Positions 1 through 7,453 of a stretch of 13,978 nucleotides of DNA are shown one piece after another (the first letter of the stretch is position 1; every line of letters begins with the position of its first letter). Source of the stretch: an uncultured Flavobacteriales bacterium (GTDB lineage: Bacteria > Bacteroidota > Bacteroidia > Flavobacteriales > Crocinitomicaceae); the NCBI GenBank assembly GCA_946478775.1, contig CAMLDR010000114.1:1-13978 (forward strand). The letters run 5' to 3'. The translations under genes and the position numbers were made by a program. The notes under the pieces were generated by a model. That model was not told the origin of the DNA. It did not search any database and was given only the letters and a program-made list of their open reading frames with translations.

Positions 1-34
1 AAACTGCGAATAGCAAATCCGATCATAATTTTAT

Positions 35-469
35 TTAGTCAATTGTTGCGATACACTTTAATTCAATGGCGATGGGAGTGGGAAGCGAATTGATTTCCAC
101 TGTGGTTCTGCAAGGTAAATTATCCTTAAAATACTCTGCGTAAACACGATTGTACACATGGAAATCACGTTTCATGTTCACCAGGAATACGGTCACATCC
201 ACTAACTGGTCCCAGCCTGAGCCTGATTCTTCCAGAATGATGCGCACATTGTCAAACACACTGCGGCATTGTGCTTCAAAATCAAACTCCACGAAATTTC
301 CGTTTTTATCCAACTTGAGTCCCGGAACAGCAGAGTCGATATCATCAGATCCCGCTACTCTTGGCCCAACTCCCGATAAAAAAAGAAGATTGCCTACTTT
401 GCGTGCATGAGGATACAAACCAACCGGTTTCGGTGCCTTGTTTGTTGAAATACGAGAAACTTCTGCCAT
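35..469 (-). CDS. RidA/YjgF-family enamine/imine deaminase-like protein
   Basis: A 144-residue protein of the RidA (YjgF/YER057c/UK114) family. Characterised members hydrolyse reactive enamine/imine intermediates such as 2-aminoacrylate; others act on 2-aminomuconate or have unknown substrates. The C-terminal block LPCRTTVEINSLP followed by IELKCIA matches the family's signature, keeping the Arg that binds the substrate carboxylate (R121) and the Glu that activates water (E136). The middle block FDFEAQCRSVFDNVRIILEE is the usual helix. The insert around residues 40-60 (a GSDDIDSAVPGLKLDKNGNF loop) suggests a divergent subgroup rather than housekeeping RidA. I start at ATG 469. The in-frame TTG at 484 lies inside the promoter element TATCTTTG (482-489), so it cannot be transcribed from that promoter. 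It diverges from gpsA. Family call is firm; substrate is unknown. Confidence 0.9.
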   Translation of the reverse strand: MAEVSRISTNKAPKPVGLYPHARKVGNLLFLSGVGPRVAGSDDIDSAVPGLKLDKNGNFVEFDFEAQCRSVFDNVRIILEESGSGWDQLVDVTVFLVNMKRDFHVYNRVYAEYFKDNLPCRTTVEINSLPTPIAIELKCIATID

Positions 470-481
470 AAATTTTTTTAG

Positions 482-489
482 CAAAGATA
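482..489 (-). promoter_or_regulatory. Bacteroidota -7 promoter element for the RidA-like gene
   Basis: On the minus strand this reads TATCTTTG, an exact TAnnTTTG element. It ends 12 nt before the ATG at 469, so the leader would be only a few nucleotides. I see no clear TTG at the -33 position. Confidence 0.7.
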
Positions 490-543
490 GTGCTTTCTGT
501 TAGATTGCATAGCGAATTATTTTACCGGTCCGAAAGAGCGGGT

Positions 544-575
544 TTGAATGCAACGAAGAATTATATGTACATTTG
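544..575 (+). promoter_or_regulatory. gpsA promoter (TTG - 21 nt - TACATTTG)
   Basis: TTG at 544-546 and TACATTTG at 568-575 match the Bacteroidota -33/-7 consensus with a 21-nt spacer. The msrC promoter in this window has the same spacing. The -7 element ends 8 nt before ATG 584 and 20 nt before ATG 596. The longer reading frame that begins at 548 would start inside the promoter and is therefore unlikely. Confidence 0.7.
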
Positions 576-583
576 TCGGGACT

Positions 584-1585
584 ATGAATAAGCGCATGAA
601 AACCGTTGGTGTCATTGGAGGAGGTAGCTGGGCTACCGCTTTGGTGAAGATACTGTGCAATAATTTTGCGCAGGTAAACTGGTTTGTTCGAAGGGAAGAC
701 CAGGTTGCTCATATCATGAGGTACAAACACAATCCTACTTATTTACAGTCAGTTGAGTTTGACCTCAATAAAATCCATGTTTCCAACGACCTGGAAGAAA
801 TCATAAAGCGCTGCGACATTTTGATCGTAGCAACTCCGTCTGCGTTTTTGGTCGATCTGTTTAAAGACACCACGCCTGAACTTTTTAAGGGTAAAATCGT
901 TTTTTCAGCAGTGAAAGGGATTGTTCCCGAATACAATGCGATCCCGGCCCGTTTTTTTCATAAAACGTTCGGAACTCCATACAAAGATATCGGGATCATT
1001 TGCGGGCCTTGTCATGCGGAAGAAGTAGCATTGGAGCGCCTGTCCTACCTCACTATTGCTTGTCAGCACGAAGGAATTGCAGCAGAAATGGCACACATGC
1101 TTGCATGCCGCTACATCAAAACCACCACTTCGGATGATTTGTTCGGGACCGAACTCTCTGCTGTTTTGAAGAATGTCTATGCACTTGCCTCCGGAATTTG
1201 TGCCGGATTGGGTTACGGAGATAATTTTCAATCCGTATTGATTGCAAATGCCATCCAGGAAATAGAAAACTTTATTGATGAAGTAAGTCCGATCCACCGG
1301 GACGTTAAGTCCTCAGCTTACCTGGGAGATTTATTGGTGACGGCCTATTCCAAGTTTTCGCGCAACCGAACTTTTGGTTTCATGATCGGGAAAGGGTATT
1401 CCGTGAAAACAGCACAATTGGAAATGGAAATGATCGCGGAAGGATATTATGCCACCAAATGTGTGAAAGAAATCAACAAGAAATTCCAGGTTGATATGCC
1501 GATCCTGGAAGCGGTTTACAATATTCTTTACGAAAAGATCTCACCGGTGATCGAAATGAAGATCCTGACAGATAAATTGACATAG
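584..1585 (+). CDS. gpsA: NAD(P)-dependent glycerol-3-phosphate dehydrogenase
   Basis: Cytosolic enzyme reducing dihydroxyacetone phosphate to sn-glycerol-3-phosphate, the backbone donor for phospholipid synthesis. The 333-residue product has the whole family layout. The Rossmann nucleotide-binding motif is VGVIGGGSWATAL near the N-terminus (Gly 12-14). SAVKGI carries the first conserved Lys (K111), followed by GPCHAEE (141-147). ELSAVLKNVYALASGI carries the catalytic Lys (K196), and SRNRTFG (259-265) is the C-terminal substrate-binding block. The first motif has GGGSWAT where many homologues have GAGSWGT. Length is normal. I chose ATG 584 because the promoter element ends at 575; ATG 596 (329 residues, MKTVGVIGGG) fits equally well and would leave a more usual leader. 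It stands alone on the plus strand and converges on an AraC-type regulator with the palindrome at 1619-1650 between them. Confidence 0.95.
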   Translation: MNKRMKTVGVIGGGSWATALVKILCNNFAQVNWFVRREDQVAHIMRYKHNPTYLQSVEFDLNKIHVSNDLEEIIKRCDILIVATPSAFLVDLFKDTTPELFKGKIVFSAVKGIVPEYNAIPARFFHKTFGTPYKDIGIICGPCHAEEVALERLSYLTIACQHEGIAAEMAHMLACRYIKTTTSDDLFGTELSAVLKNVYALASGICAGLGYGDNFQSVLIANAIQEIENFIDEVSPIHRDVKSSAYLGDLLVTAYSKFSRNRTFGFMIGKGYSVKTAQLEMEMIAEGYYATKCVKEINKKFQVDMPILEAVYNILYEKISPVIEMKILTDKLT

Positions 1586-1618
1586 ATAATGACGAATTAA
1601 ACGGTAAATAATTAATTA

Positions 1619-1650
1619 TAGTAGGGGCGGAAAATTTTCCGCCCCTACTA
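1619..1650. repeat. Perfect 32-bp GC-rich palindrome, possible bidirectional terminator or REP-like element
   Basis: Two exact 16-nt arms, TAGTAGGGGCGGAAAA and its reverse complement, meet without a spacer. The RNA would fold into a very stable hairpin with GGGGCGG/CCGCCCC at its core. A T-rich stretch follows on the plus strand (1652-1659), and AT-rich sequence flanks the other side, so it could end both gpsA and the opposing regulator. The last three bases are the stop codon (TAG) of the regulator gene. The GTAGGGGCG...CGCCCCTAC form resembles dispersed extragenic palindromes in many bacterial genomes; that it is a repeat here is inferred from appearance only. Confidence 0.75.
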
Positions 1651-2520
1651 GTTATTTTTCTCCCTAAATTCCTTTGGTGTCTCCCCGGCATGCTTTTTAA
1701 AAAATAAATGGAAATACGGATAGTTCTCAAAACCCAGTTCATCCGCAATCTCCTGGATACTTTTTGAATCACTGACCAGTTTTCGTTTTGCTTCCAGAAT
1801 CAGGCGTTCGGCAATTAATTGAGAAGTACTTTTCCCCGCACAGGACAAACAGATCCGATGGAGATGCTTAGTAGTCATTGCCAGCTCAGAAGCATAGAAC
1901 GAAGCGTTTTTGTGCTGTATGTACTTTTCATCCAGCAATTTGATAAAGCGATGAAAGTGATCCTGGTAAAGGTTGTTCTTTTGAACCATTCCGGTTGCCT
2001 GTTCCGCATAAACCCGGGCAAGGTCCGCATAGATCAATTGGCTCAGGCTTGCAATTTTAAGGAAGGAATGTTTCGTATTCTCCTTATATTCCAGCATGAT
2101 TTCTGCAAAGCGCTGTTGTAGAATAACTGCTGTTTCGGGTGAAATATCCAATGTTGGATTCGCGTCCCTGGATTGAAAGAAAGGCCATTGGTATAATTCA
2201 AAGTGTGCAGCATACAATTTGTAGAAATCTTCGGAATGGAAAAAGATCCATCCTTCCGCTTCTTCATCGAATTCCCAGTGGTGAATTTGTTCAGGCTGAA
2301 GAAAAAACACACTGTTCGGATGAACGGAGTAAGACTTGAAATCGATGGCATGCGTTCCTGAACCCTTTTCAAAAAAGACGGTCAAATAGAAATCGTGCTT
2401 GTGCGGATGATCAATGTCCGAATGGTGTTTTTTGAGGTGTTCGGAAAATCGATTGACATAAAAAGCTTGTAATAAGCCGTTTTCATCAAATTTTTCAATT
2501 GGAAGCCGCGGAAAATCCAT
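1648..2520 (-). CDS. AraC-family transcriptional regulator
   Basis: A 290-residue DNA-binding regulator with the standard two-part layout. Residues about 30-110 form a cupin-like sensor domain, with the histidine cluster HPHKHDFYLTVFF (H38-H42) and the HPNSVFFLQPEQIHHW strand pair typical of AraC_binding. Residues about 190-288 form the AraC/XylS double helix-turn-helix. The first helix-turn-helix is near 207-228 (ASELAMTTKHLHRIC). The second is near 254-275 (SIQEIADELGFENYPYFHLF), followed by the family's end signature TPKEFR. It may sense a small ligand through the cupin pocket; neither ligand nor targets can be read from sequence. It is divergent from the DUF983 gene and convergent with gpsA. 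The ATG at 2520 has weak TAGGA upstream. The stop codon lies in the terminal palindrome. Confidence 0.93.
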   Translation of the reverse strand: MDFPRLPIEKFDENGLLQAFYVNRFSEHLKKHHSDIDHPHKHDFYLTVFFEKGSGTHAIDFKSYSVHPNSVFFLQPEQIHHWEFDEEAEGWIFFHSEDFYKLYAAHFELYQWPFFQSRDANPTLDISPETAVILQQRFAEIMLEYKENTKHSFLKIASLSQLIYADLARVYAEQATGMVQKNNLYQDHFHRFIKLLDEKYIQHKNASFYASELAMTTKHLHRICLSCAGKSTSQLIAERLILEAKRKLVSDSKSIQEIADELGFENYPYFHLFFKKHAGETPKEFREKNN

Positions 2521-2596
2521 GTCCTAATATATGAAAAATGTCCGAATAGTATAATTATGTGCGGGAAAGAATTAAGAGTAAAAAGATAGTTCCACG

Positions 2597-2604
2597 TAAC
2601 TTTG
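2597..2604 (+). promoter_or_regulatory. -7 promoter element for the DUF983 gene
   Basis: TAACTTTG matches TAnnTTTG exactly and ends 12 nt before the ATG at 2617. A purine-rich stretch (AAAAAAAAGAG) separates it from the start. There is no clear TTG at -33. Confidence 0.65.
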
Positions 2605-2616
2605 TAAAAAAAAGAG

Positions 2617-2958
2617 ATGTCAAATTTTAAATGGATGCTCAACGGAACTTGTCCGATCTGTGGAAAAGGAAAGGTTTTTGAAACAAAGGGATCACTGCTG
2701 CGTCTGAAAGCTCCCAAAATGCACGAACGTTGCTCGGAGTGTAATTACCGGTTCGACAAGGAACCCGGTTATTTCTTTGGAGCGATGTATATCAGCTACG
2801 GAATGGCTATTGCAGAATTGATTGCTGTCTTTTTGCTCATCAACTGGTATCTGCCGCTTGGATGGCTTTTTGCGATCATGTTTACCGTTTTGGTGCTAAC
2901 CATGTTTTTCAATTACAGGGTGTCACGGATTCTTTGGATCCATATTTTTCATGAATAA
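2617..2958 (+). CDS. DUF983 family small membrane protein
   Basis: A 113-residue inner-membrane protein with a short cytoplasmic zinc-ribbon-like head. It begins with a CPICGKGKVF motif (C12, C15) and a second pair CSECNYRF (C39, C42), which together would bind one metal ion. Two hydrophobic segments follow at about 55-77 and 82-100, and the end RVSRILWIHIF is usual for the family. These features match DUF983, common in Bacteroidota and Proteobacteria and without an assigned biochemical role. It is transcribed away from the AraC-type regulator across a 96-bp shared region, so control by that regulator is possible but unproven. The long hydrophobic region has no charged channel-like residues apart from an E67 in the first segment. 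Confidence 0.9.
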   Translation: MSNFKWMLNGTCPICGKGKVFETKGSLLRLKAPKMHERCSECNYRFDKEPGYFFGAMYISYGMAIAELIAVFLLINWYLPLGWLFAIMFTVLVLTMFFNYRVSRILWIHIFHE

Positions 2959-3068
2959 GAAGGGCCACATATGTTAAATTCGGGTTACTAAATCCATTTT
3001 CCTTCCTACTGATTTTCAGGTGTATAAAGAATTGAATATATTAGTTCCATACTACTGAATGAAAACGT

Positions 3069-6000
3069 ATGAAGAAAATCCTACTATTCGCAAGCTGTTT
3101 ATTCGGCTTTACTTCGCTGGCCCAGACAAGTCAGGCGGATTTTGAGAATTATTGCCTGCAGGCTTACAGCACTTATCCTGCCGTTCCGAAGGGAATCCTT
3201 GAAGCAGTATCCTTCGCCCAAACCAGGATGTCCTATTTGACGGATTCAGAATTGGAATCGTGTTCCGGTTTACCTAAATCCCGTGGATTTTTGGGGATGG
3301 TTGCAAAAGGCAAGGGCTACTTCAAAGAGAATATGAAGCTGGTTTCTCAACTTTCAGGTATTCCTTTGTCCCAAATCAAACAGGATCCTGCGGCTGAGAT
3401 CAACGCCTTCGCGAAAGCCGTGGATGGATATATGACCGAGTTAAAAGGTACATCGCTCCAAAATTCACTAAAAGAGATCTTCAGCCGGCTCTCTTACCTT
3501 TCGGATTCCGGAAAAGTAAACGCCTATGCAAGAGATGCGGAGTTGTACGAATTATTCCGCTTCCTGAATAAAGATGAGAACTCAGCGCAGTTCCATTTTC
3601 CAAATTACAATTTTGATTTGGTAAGCCTTTTTGGTGCTCAAAACCTTTCAGTGTTAAGTGCCCAAAGAGTCATTTTTTCAGAACAGGGAATCCGTTCAGG
3701 TTCCGGGATTACCTATACTCCTGTTAAAAAGGAAAGTAGTCAGAAATCCATCGAATATGGTCCGGCTATTTGGAATCCGGCACCAAGCTGTAATTTTAGT
3801 TCCAGAAGCGGTACCGCCATTTCTGCAATAACTATTCATACGATCCAGGGAACGTATGCAGGTGCAATTTCCTGGTCCCAAAACTGTTCTTCCAGTGTTT
3901 CCTACCATTATGTGGTTCGCTCATCGGATGGACAAGTGACCCAGATGGTGCTGGAAGCGAATAAGGCCTGGCACGTTGGATCTGAAAATCCATACACCAT
4001 CGGATATGAACACGAGGGCTATGTCAGTCAGGCGCAATGGTACACCAGTGCTTTATACAACGCATCAGCCGGTATTACACGCGATATCTGCCAAAGCGGA
4101 TATGGAATTAGTCCGCTAAGAACGTTTTCAGGAGCTGCGACCACGGGCTCCAATGTGCTGGGAGGTTGTATTAAGATCAAAGGACATCAGCATTTTCCAA
4201 ACCAAACACACACGGATCCCGGAATTTACTGGGACTGGGCGCTTTACTATAAATTAGTCAACAATAATCCCACACAAAATACCCTGACTGCTGCAAGCGG
4301 AACGTTTACAGACACCGGAGGAAGTGGTGCAAATTACAGCAACGATCAGCGTTACTTTACCCTGATCCAACCGGCAAACGCAAGTTCCGTGACACTGAAT
4401 TTTTCCAGTTTCTCACTGGAAACGAATTGGGATTACCTCTACATTTATGATGGAGCGACTAATAGCGCGCCTCTGATCGGAACTTATACGGGAACGGCTT
4501 CTCCCGGAACAATTACTTCTTCCAGCGGAGCTTTACTAATCGAATTCCGGAGTGACTGTGCCACAACTGCTGCAGGATGGGTAGCAAACTGGACAAGTGT
4601 GATCACCAATCCGACTTTAGGAGATGCAGTTGCTCCGATGACGACTATCAGTGTTCCGGTAACCTGGATTACGCAAAACTTTACCGCCAGTTATACCGAT
4701 ACGGATAATTCCGGAGGAAGCGGAATAGATAAATCTTTTTACCAGGTGACGGATCGCAATGGAACTGACTGGCGGTCGAATGGAACAAAGGGTTTTTTCA
4801 ACGATAATTTCGATCAGGCTGCCATTCATTCCAGCTGGACTTCTCAGTCCGGTGTATGGAGTTTGAGTGCCGGTAATTTGGTTCACAGTGATGAAACCAA
4901 TGGAAATTCGAATCTTTGGGCAAGTGTTACAAGTAACCTGAGTGACCGGTACCTTTATCATTGGTCCGGAGCGATGTCCGGAACAGGAACGAACCGCAGA
5001 GCCGGTTTACACTATTTCTGCAGTGATCCGACCTTAGCTAACAGGGGCAATTCCTATTTTGTGTTTTTCCGTTTGGACAGCGACAAAATTCAGATTTACG
5101 AGGTTACCAATGATGTTTTCAGTTTGGTGGATGAAGTGAGTTATGACTTTAACGTAGACCAATGGTATGATTACAAAGTGGCTTACGACCGGATTACCGG
5201 AAAACATCAGGTATATGTCAACAATGTGTTGGCACGAACCTGGACGGATCCGACTCCTTTAACGACCGGGAATTACATTTCTTTCCGCACCGGGAATTGT
5301 GTTTATAAAGTAAACGATCTGAGAGTGTACCGCTCACGGGGCTCGAGTACTCCGATTACTGTCGGTTCAACAGGTGATATGCGTTATGAAAGTCCGAATT
5401 CTTCTACTGCAGCAGGTCGCATTAAATCCATTGTTCAGGATGTAGCGGGCAATCTGTCTGCCATTTCATCCCAAGATGTAAAAATTGACTGGACGAATCC
5501 GTCATCGATCCAAACCGTCAATGATGGACTGAATACAGATGTTTCAGTAACAACCAGTAACCTGATGCTGGAAGCTAATTGGACACCCTCTTCTGATACC
5601 AATTCTGACATCGCAAGCTATTGGGTGGCAATCGGGACGGCACCGGGTTCTGAAGATATTGTTCCGTGGACGAATAACTATTGGAATACACATATAAGCC
5701 ATGGCGGCTTGAATCTCGCAGTAGGAACAACTTATTATGTTTCTGTCAAGGCGGAAAACGGGGCTGGAGTTTTTTCCTCCATCCTATCTTCAGACGGGCA
5801 GACAGTTATGCCTCCGACGAATCCTCCTTCAGCTTCATTCTTACTTCAGAATACTTATGTCTGTTCAACGGATTCTTTGCTCTTCCAAAATACTTCGATT
5901 GACGGCACCGGTTATTTGTGGACTTTCCAGGGAGGATCACCGGCTACGAGCAGCGAGGTGAATCCGAAAGTGCAGTTTCCTGCTTCCGGTTCCTATGAAG

Positions 6001-6569
6001 TTCAATTGATTGTTTACGGGCCAACTACTTCTGATACGGTGCAGCAGCTGGTGGATGTTTTGGTGAGTTTACCGGTAAGTGCGCAATTTGATCTCAATGA
6101 AGACACGCTCTATTTGCCGAATGCGGTTCTGAACTGCACGAATCTTTCATTGAACGCGAACGGCTACAACTGGAATTTTGGTGATGGCACACAAACCCAG
6201 GATGAAAATCCATGGCATACTTATTCTTCAGCCGGAATATATGAATTGACACTGATTGCGGTAAATGATGCTTGTCCGGGAGATACGCTGAACCAATTCG
6301 TTCACGTAGTGGATGTGGCAGGAATGGCTGAGGCGGGCGATTTTAAATTCAGTGTTTATCCCAATCCTGCAACGGATCACTTGATCATTGAATCGGATAA
6401 ACCGGGAGGAACGGTTGTTCTAACCGATTGTTTGGGAAGAGTTGTTTTGGAGAGAAAACTGAGCACGGAACTAACAGAAGTAAGAATAAGTGATTTATCG
6501 AACGGAATGTATCAACTCGTTTATCGAATAGAAGGGGAAATTCTTCTGAAATCAATTATCAAGCACTAA
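3069..6569 (+). CDS. Secreted multidomain N-acetylmuramoyl-L-alanine amidase with T9SS sorting domain
   Basis: A 1166-residue exported peptidoglycan hydrolase cutting the lactyl-peptide bond of murein. Signal peptide 1-19 (MKKILLFASCLFGFTSLAQ). Residues 25-165 resemble a lytic-transglycosylase fold without its catalytic Glu (AQTRM, 50-54). Amidase_2 domain spans about 245-397, with likely zinc ligands H257 (TIHTIQG), H373 (GHQHF) and D383 (HTDPG); YHYVV (279-283) and AWHVG (300-304) are also typical. Accessory modules: CUB 402-512; Ig-like 525-575 resuming at 759-806, with a LamG/concanavalin-like insert at 576-758; fibronectin-III-like 816-912; two PKD domains 920-1000 and 1003-1082 (second has NFGDGT). 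The C-terminal type A sorting domain begins FSVYPNPATDH (1094-1104) and ends LLKSIIKH. Prey-cell lysis or nutrient scavenging is inferred. It stands alone, with no exact TAnnTTTG seen upstream. Confidence 0.92.
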   Translation: MKKILLFASCLFGFTSLAQTSQADFENYCLQAYSTYPAVPKGILEAVSFAQTRMSYLTDSELESCSGLPKSRGFLGMVAKGKGYFKENMKLVSQLSGIPLSQIKQDPAAEINAFAKAVDGYMTELKGTSLQNSLKEIFSRLSYLSDSGKVNAYARDAELYELFRFLNKDENSAQFHFPNYNFDLVSLFGAQNLSVLSAQRVIFSEQGIRSGSGITYTPVKKESSQKSIEYGPAIWNPAPSCNFSSRSGTAISAITIHTIQGTYAGAISWSQNCSSSVSYHYVVRSSDGQVTQMVLEANKAWHVGSENPYTIGYEHEGYVSQAQWYTSALYNASAGITRDICQSGYGISPLRTFSGAATTGSNVLGGCIKIKGHQHFPNQTHTDPGIYWDWALYYKLVNNNPTQNTLTAASGTFTDTGGSGANYSNDQRYFTLIQPANASSVTLNFSSFSLETNWDYLYIYDGATNSAPLIGTYTGTASPGTITSSSGALLIEFRSDCATTAAGWVANWTSVITNPTLGDAVAPMTTISVPVTWITQNFTASYTDTDNSGGSGIDKSFYQVTDRNGTDWRSNGTKGFFNDNFDQAAIHSSWTSQSGVWSLSAGNLVHSDETNGNSNLWASVTSNLSDRYLYHWSGAMSGTGTNRRAGLHYFCSDPTLANRGNSYFVFFRLDSDKIQIYEVTNDVFSLVDEVSYDFNVDQWYDYKVAYDRITGKHQVYVNNVLARTWTDPTPLTTGNYISFRTGNCVYKVNDLRVYRSRGSSTPITVGSTGDMRYESPNSSTAAGRIKSIVQDVAGNLSAISSQDVKIDWTNPSSIQTVNDGLNTDVSVTTSNLMLEANWTPSSDTNSDIASYWVAIGTAPGSEDIVPWTNNYWNTHISHGGLNLAVGTTYYVSVKAENGAGVFSSILSSDGQTVMPPTNPPSASFLLQNTYVCSTDSLLFQNTSIDGTGYLWTFQGGSPATSSEVNPKVQFPASGSYEVQLIVYGPTTSDTVQQLVDVLVSLPVSAQFDLNEDTLYLPNAVLNCTNLSLNANGYNWNFGDGTQTQDENPWHTYSSAGIYELTLIAVNDACPGDTLNQFVHVVDVAGMAEAGDFKFSVYPNPATDHLIIESDKPGGTVVLTDCLGRVVLERKLSTELTEVRISDLSNGMYQLVYRIEGEILLKSIIKH

Positions 6570-6668
6570 ATGGAAGGATTGAAAAATCGATTTTGTTTAA
6601 AACCGACGGTTTAAAAACTGAAAACTGCTTTAGAGAAAAACGGGAGGGCGAAAACAAAAGTTGCTCAG

Positions 6669-6676
6669 TAACTTTG
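6669..6676 (+). promoter_or_regulatory. -7 promoter element for a putative small RNA
   Basis: TAACTTTG, identical to the element before the DUF983 gene, stands in a non-coding stretch. No open reading frame of note follows; an intrinsic terminator lies about 60-90 nt downstream. No TTG is visible at the expected -33 spacing. Confidence 0.5.
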
Positions 6677-6681
6677 TTGTA

Positions 6682-6768
6682 ACCTAAGTAGGTAAAGAAA
6701 TTAGAACCTACTCCTAAATCTAATAGTTAGTTTGCCATCTTCGCGTAAAAGTAAAGGTGGCTTTTTTT
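6682..6768 (+). ncRNA. Putative small non-coding RNA of about 85-90 nt
   Basis: Between the amidase stop and rplY, a -7 element at 6669-6676 is followed by a compact transcript-like unit. A first hairpin has a 7-bp perfect stem (AGTAGGT 6687-6693 with ACCTACT 6706-6712) and a 12-nt A-rich loop. Then comes an unstructured linker of about 20 nt, and a terminator hairpin (6734-6761) followed by seven T. There is no start codon with a usable frame inside. The start at 6682 is estimated from the promoter. I cannot match it to a known RNA family: it is too short for 6S RNA and lacks the SRP RNA and tmRNA signatures. A stable 3'-end fragment of the amidase mRNA is the main alternative. Confidence 0.5.
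6734..6768 (+). terminator. Intrinsic terminator of the putative small RNA / amidase transcript
   Basis: GCCATCTT (6734-6741) pairs with AAGGTGGC (6754-6761), eight pairs including one G-U, around a 12-nt loop. TTTTTTT follows directly at 6762-6768. It acts on the plus strand. Confidence 0.8.
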
Positions 6769-6790
6769 ATGGCGTAAATGATTGAAATAA

Positions 6791-6830
6791 AAAACCCCCG
6801 AAGTGATGGAACATCTACTTCGGGGGTTTT
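6791..6830. terminator. Bidirectional intrinsic terminator between the amidase/sRNA and rplY
   Basis: A 14-bp perfect stem, AAAACCCCCGAAGT (6791-6804) with ACTTCGGGGGTTTT (6817-6830), and a 12-nt loop. T-runs exist on both strands (TTTTCTTTT on plus; TTTTTTATTT on minus). It lies about 20 nt after the rplY stop and serves that gene on the minus strand. Confidence 0.9.
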
Positions 6831-6849
6831 CTTTTAGATATTAAGAATC

Positions 6850-7434
6850 TTATTCTTCATCTTCGTCATCAGCTTCTGCAGCTTTAGAAGCTCCACGAGC
6901 CATCTTAACAGAAACTACAACTGCATTTTTCGCTTCAGAGATAGTTAAACCATCGTTTTCTAAATCTTTCACACGAACAGATTGTCCGATACGCAATTTC
7001 GTGATATCGATTACGATAGCCTCTGGCAAATCTGCCGGAAGACCAACTACACGTAAACGACGGAAAACCTGCATCAAACGACCTCCCGCTAATACACCGC
7101 GAGAAGCACCTGTTAAACGAACTGGCAACGCCACTTTAACCGGTTTCTTTGCATCCAACTCCAAAAAGTCAATGTGCATTACTCTATCCGTGATAGGATT
7201 CTGTTGAATCTCCTGGATAATCGCATTTGTTTTTTTACCGTCGATATCCAATTCAATTTTGAATACATCAGGGTTGAAAACTAATTTCTCAACTTTAATG
7301 TCCGGAAGAGAAAAATGTGTCTGAGTTCCTTGTCCGTAAAGAACACATGGAACCTGCCCTGAGTCTCTCAAAGCTTTAGCATCTTTCTTCCCTACGTTCG
7401 CGCGTGGCGAACCGCTCAATTGTGCTACTTTCAT
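6850..7434 (-). CDS. rplY: 50S ribosomal protein L25 (CTC/TL5 long form)
   Basis: A 194-residue ribosomal protein that binds 5S rRNA in the large subunit. Residues about 5-90 are the 5S-binding L25 domain, with the family blocks KKDAKALRDSGQVPCVLYG (16-34) and IQQNPITDRVMHIDFLEL (76-93). Residues about 98-178 are the extra C-terminal beta domain of the CTC/TL5 form. An acidic tail (EADDEDEE) ends the protein, common in Bacteroidota homologues. The gene lies 69 nt downstream of prs on the same strand, the usual Bacteroidota order, and is probably cotranscribed with it. The gap holds an inverted repeat but no clear promoter element. The ATG at 7434 has no strong Shine-Dalgarno; the upstream leader is A-rich, as is usual in this phylum. 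Confidence 0.96.
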   Translation of the reverse strand: MKVAQLSGSPRANVGKKDAKALRDSGQVPCVLYGQGTQTHFSLPDIKVEKLVFNPDVFKIELDIDGKKTNAIIQEIQQNPITDRVMHIDFLELDAKKPVKVALPVRLTGASRGVLAGGRLMQVFRRLRVVGLPADLPEAIVIDITKLRIGQSVRVKDLENDGLTISEAKNAVVVSVKMARGASKAAEADDEDEE

Positions 7435-7453
7435 GTTTGTTTTTATTTATTAT

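Noticed and set aside
470..484. TTG start giving a 149-residue RidA-like protein
   Set aside because: The TTG is part of the TATCTTTG promoter element; the ATG at 469 fits the family.
548..583. Longer gpsA frame beginning MQRRIICTF
   Set aside because: It would start inside the TTG-N21-TACATTTG promoter and adds residues not expected before the Rossmann strand.
905..1297. 130-residue minus-strand reading frame inside gpsA
   Set aside because: It is antisense to strongly conserved enzyme motifs and shows no recognisable domain.
5681..5961. Two short overlapping plus-strand frames within the amidase gene
   Set aside because: They are out of frame with the continuous, domain-rich amidase and show no frameshift signature.
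6583..6615. AT-rich palindromes (AAAATCGATTTT; TTTAAAACCGACGGTTTAAA) after the amidase stop
   Set aside because: Short or bulged with almost no loop and in AT-rich sequence; no clear role.
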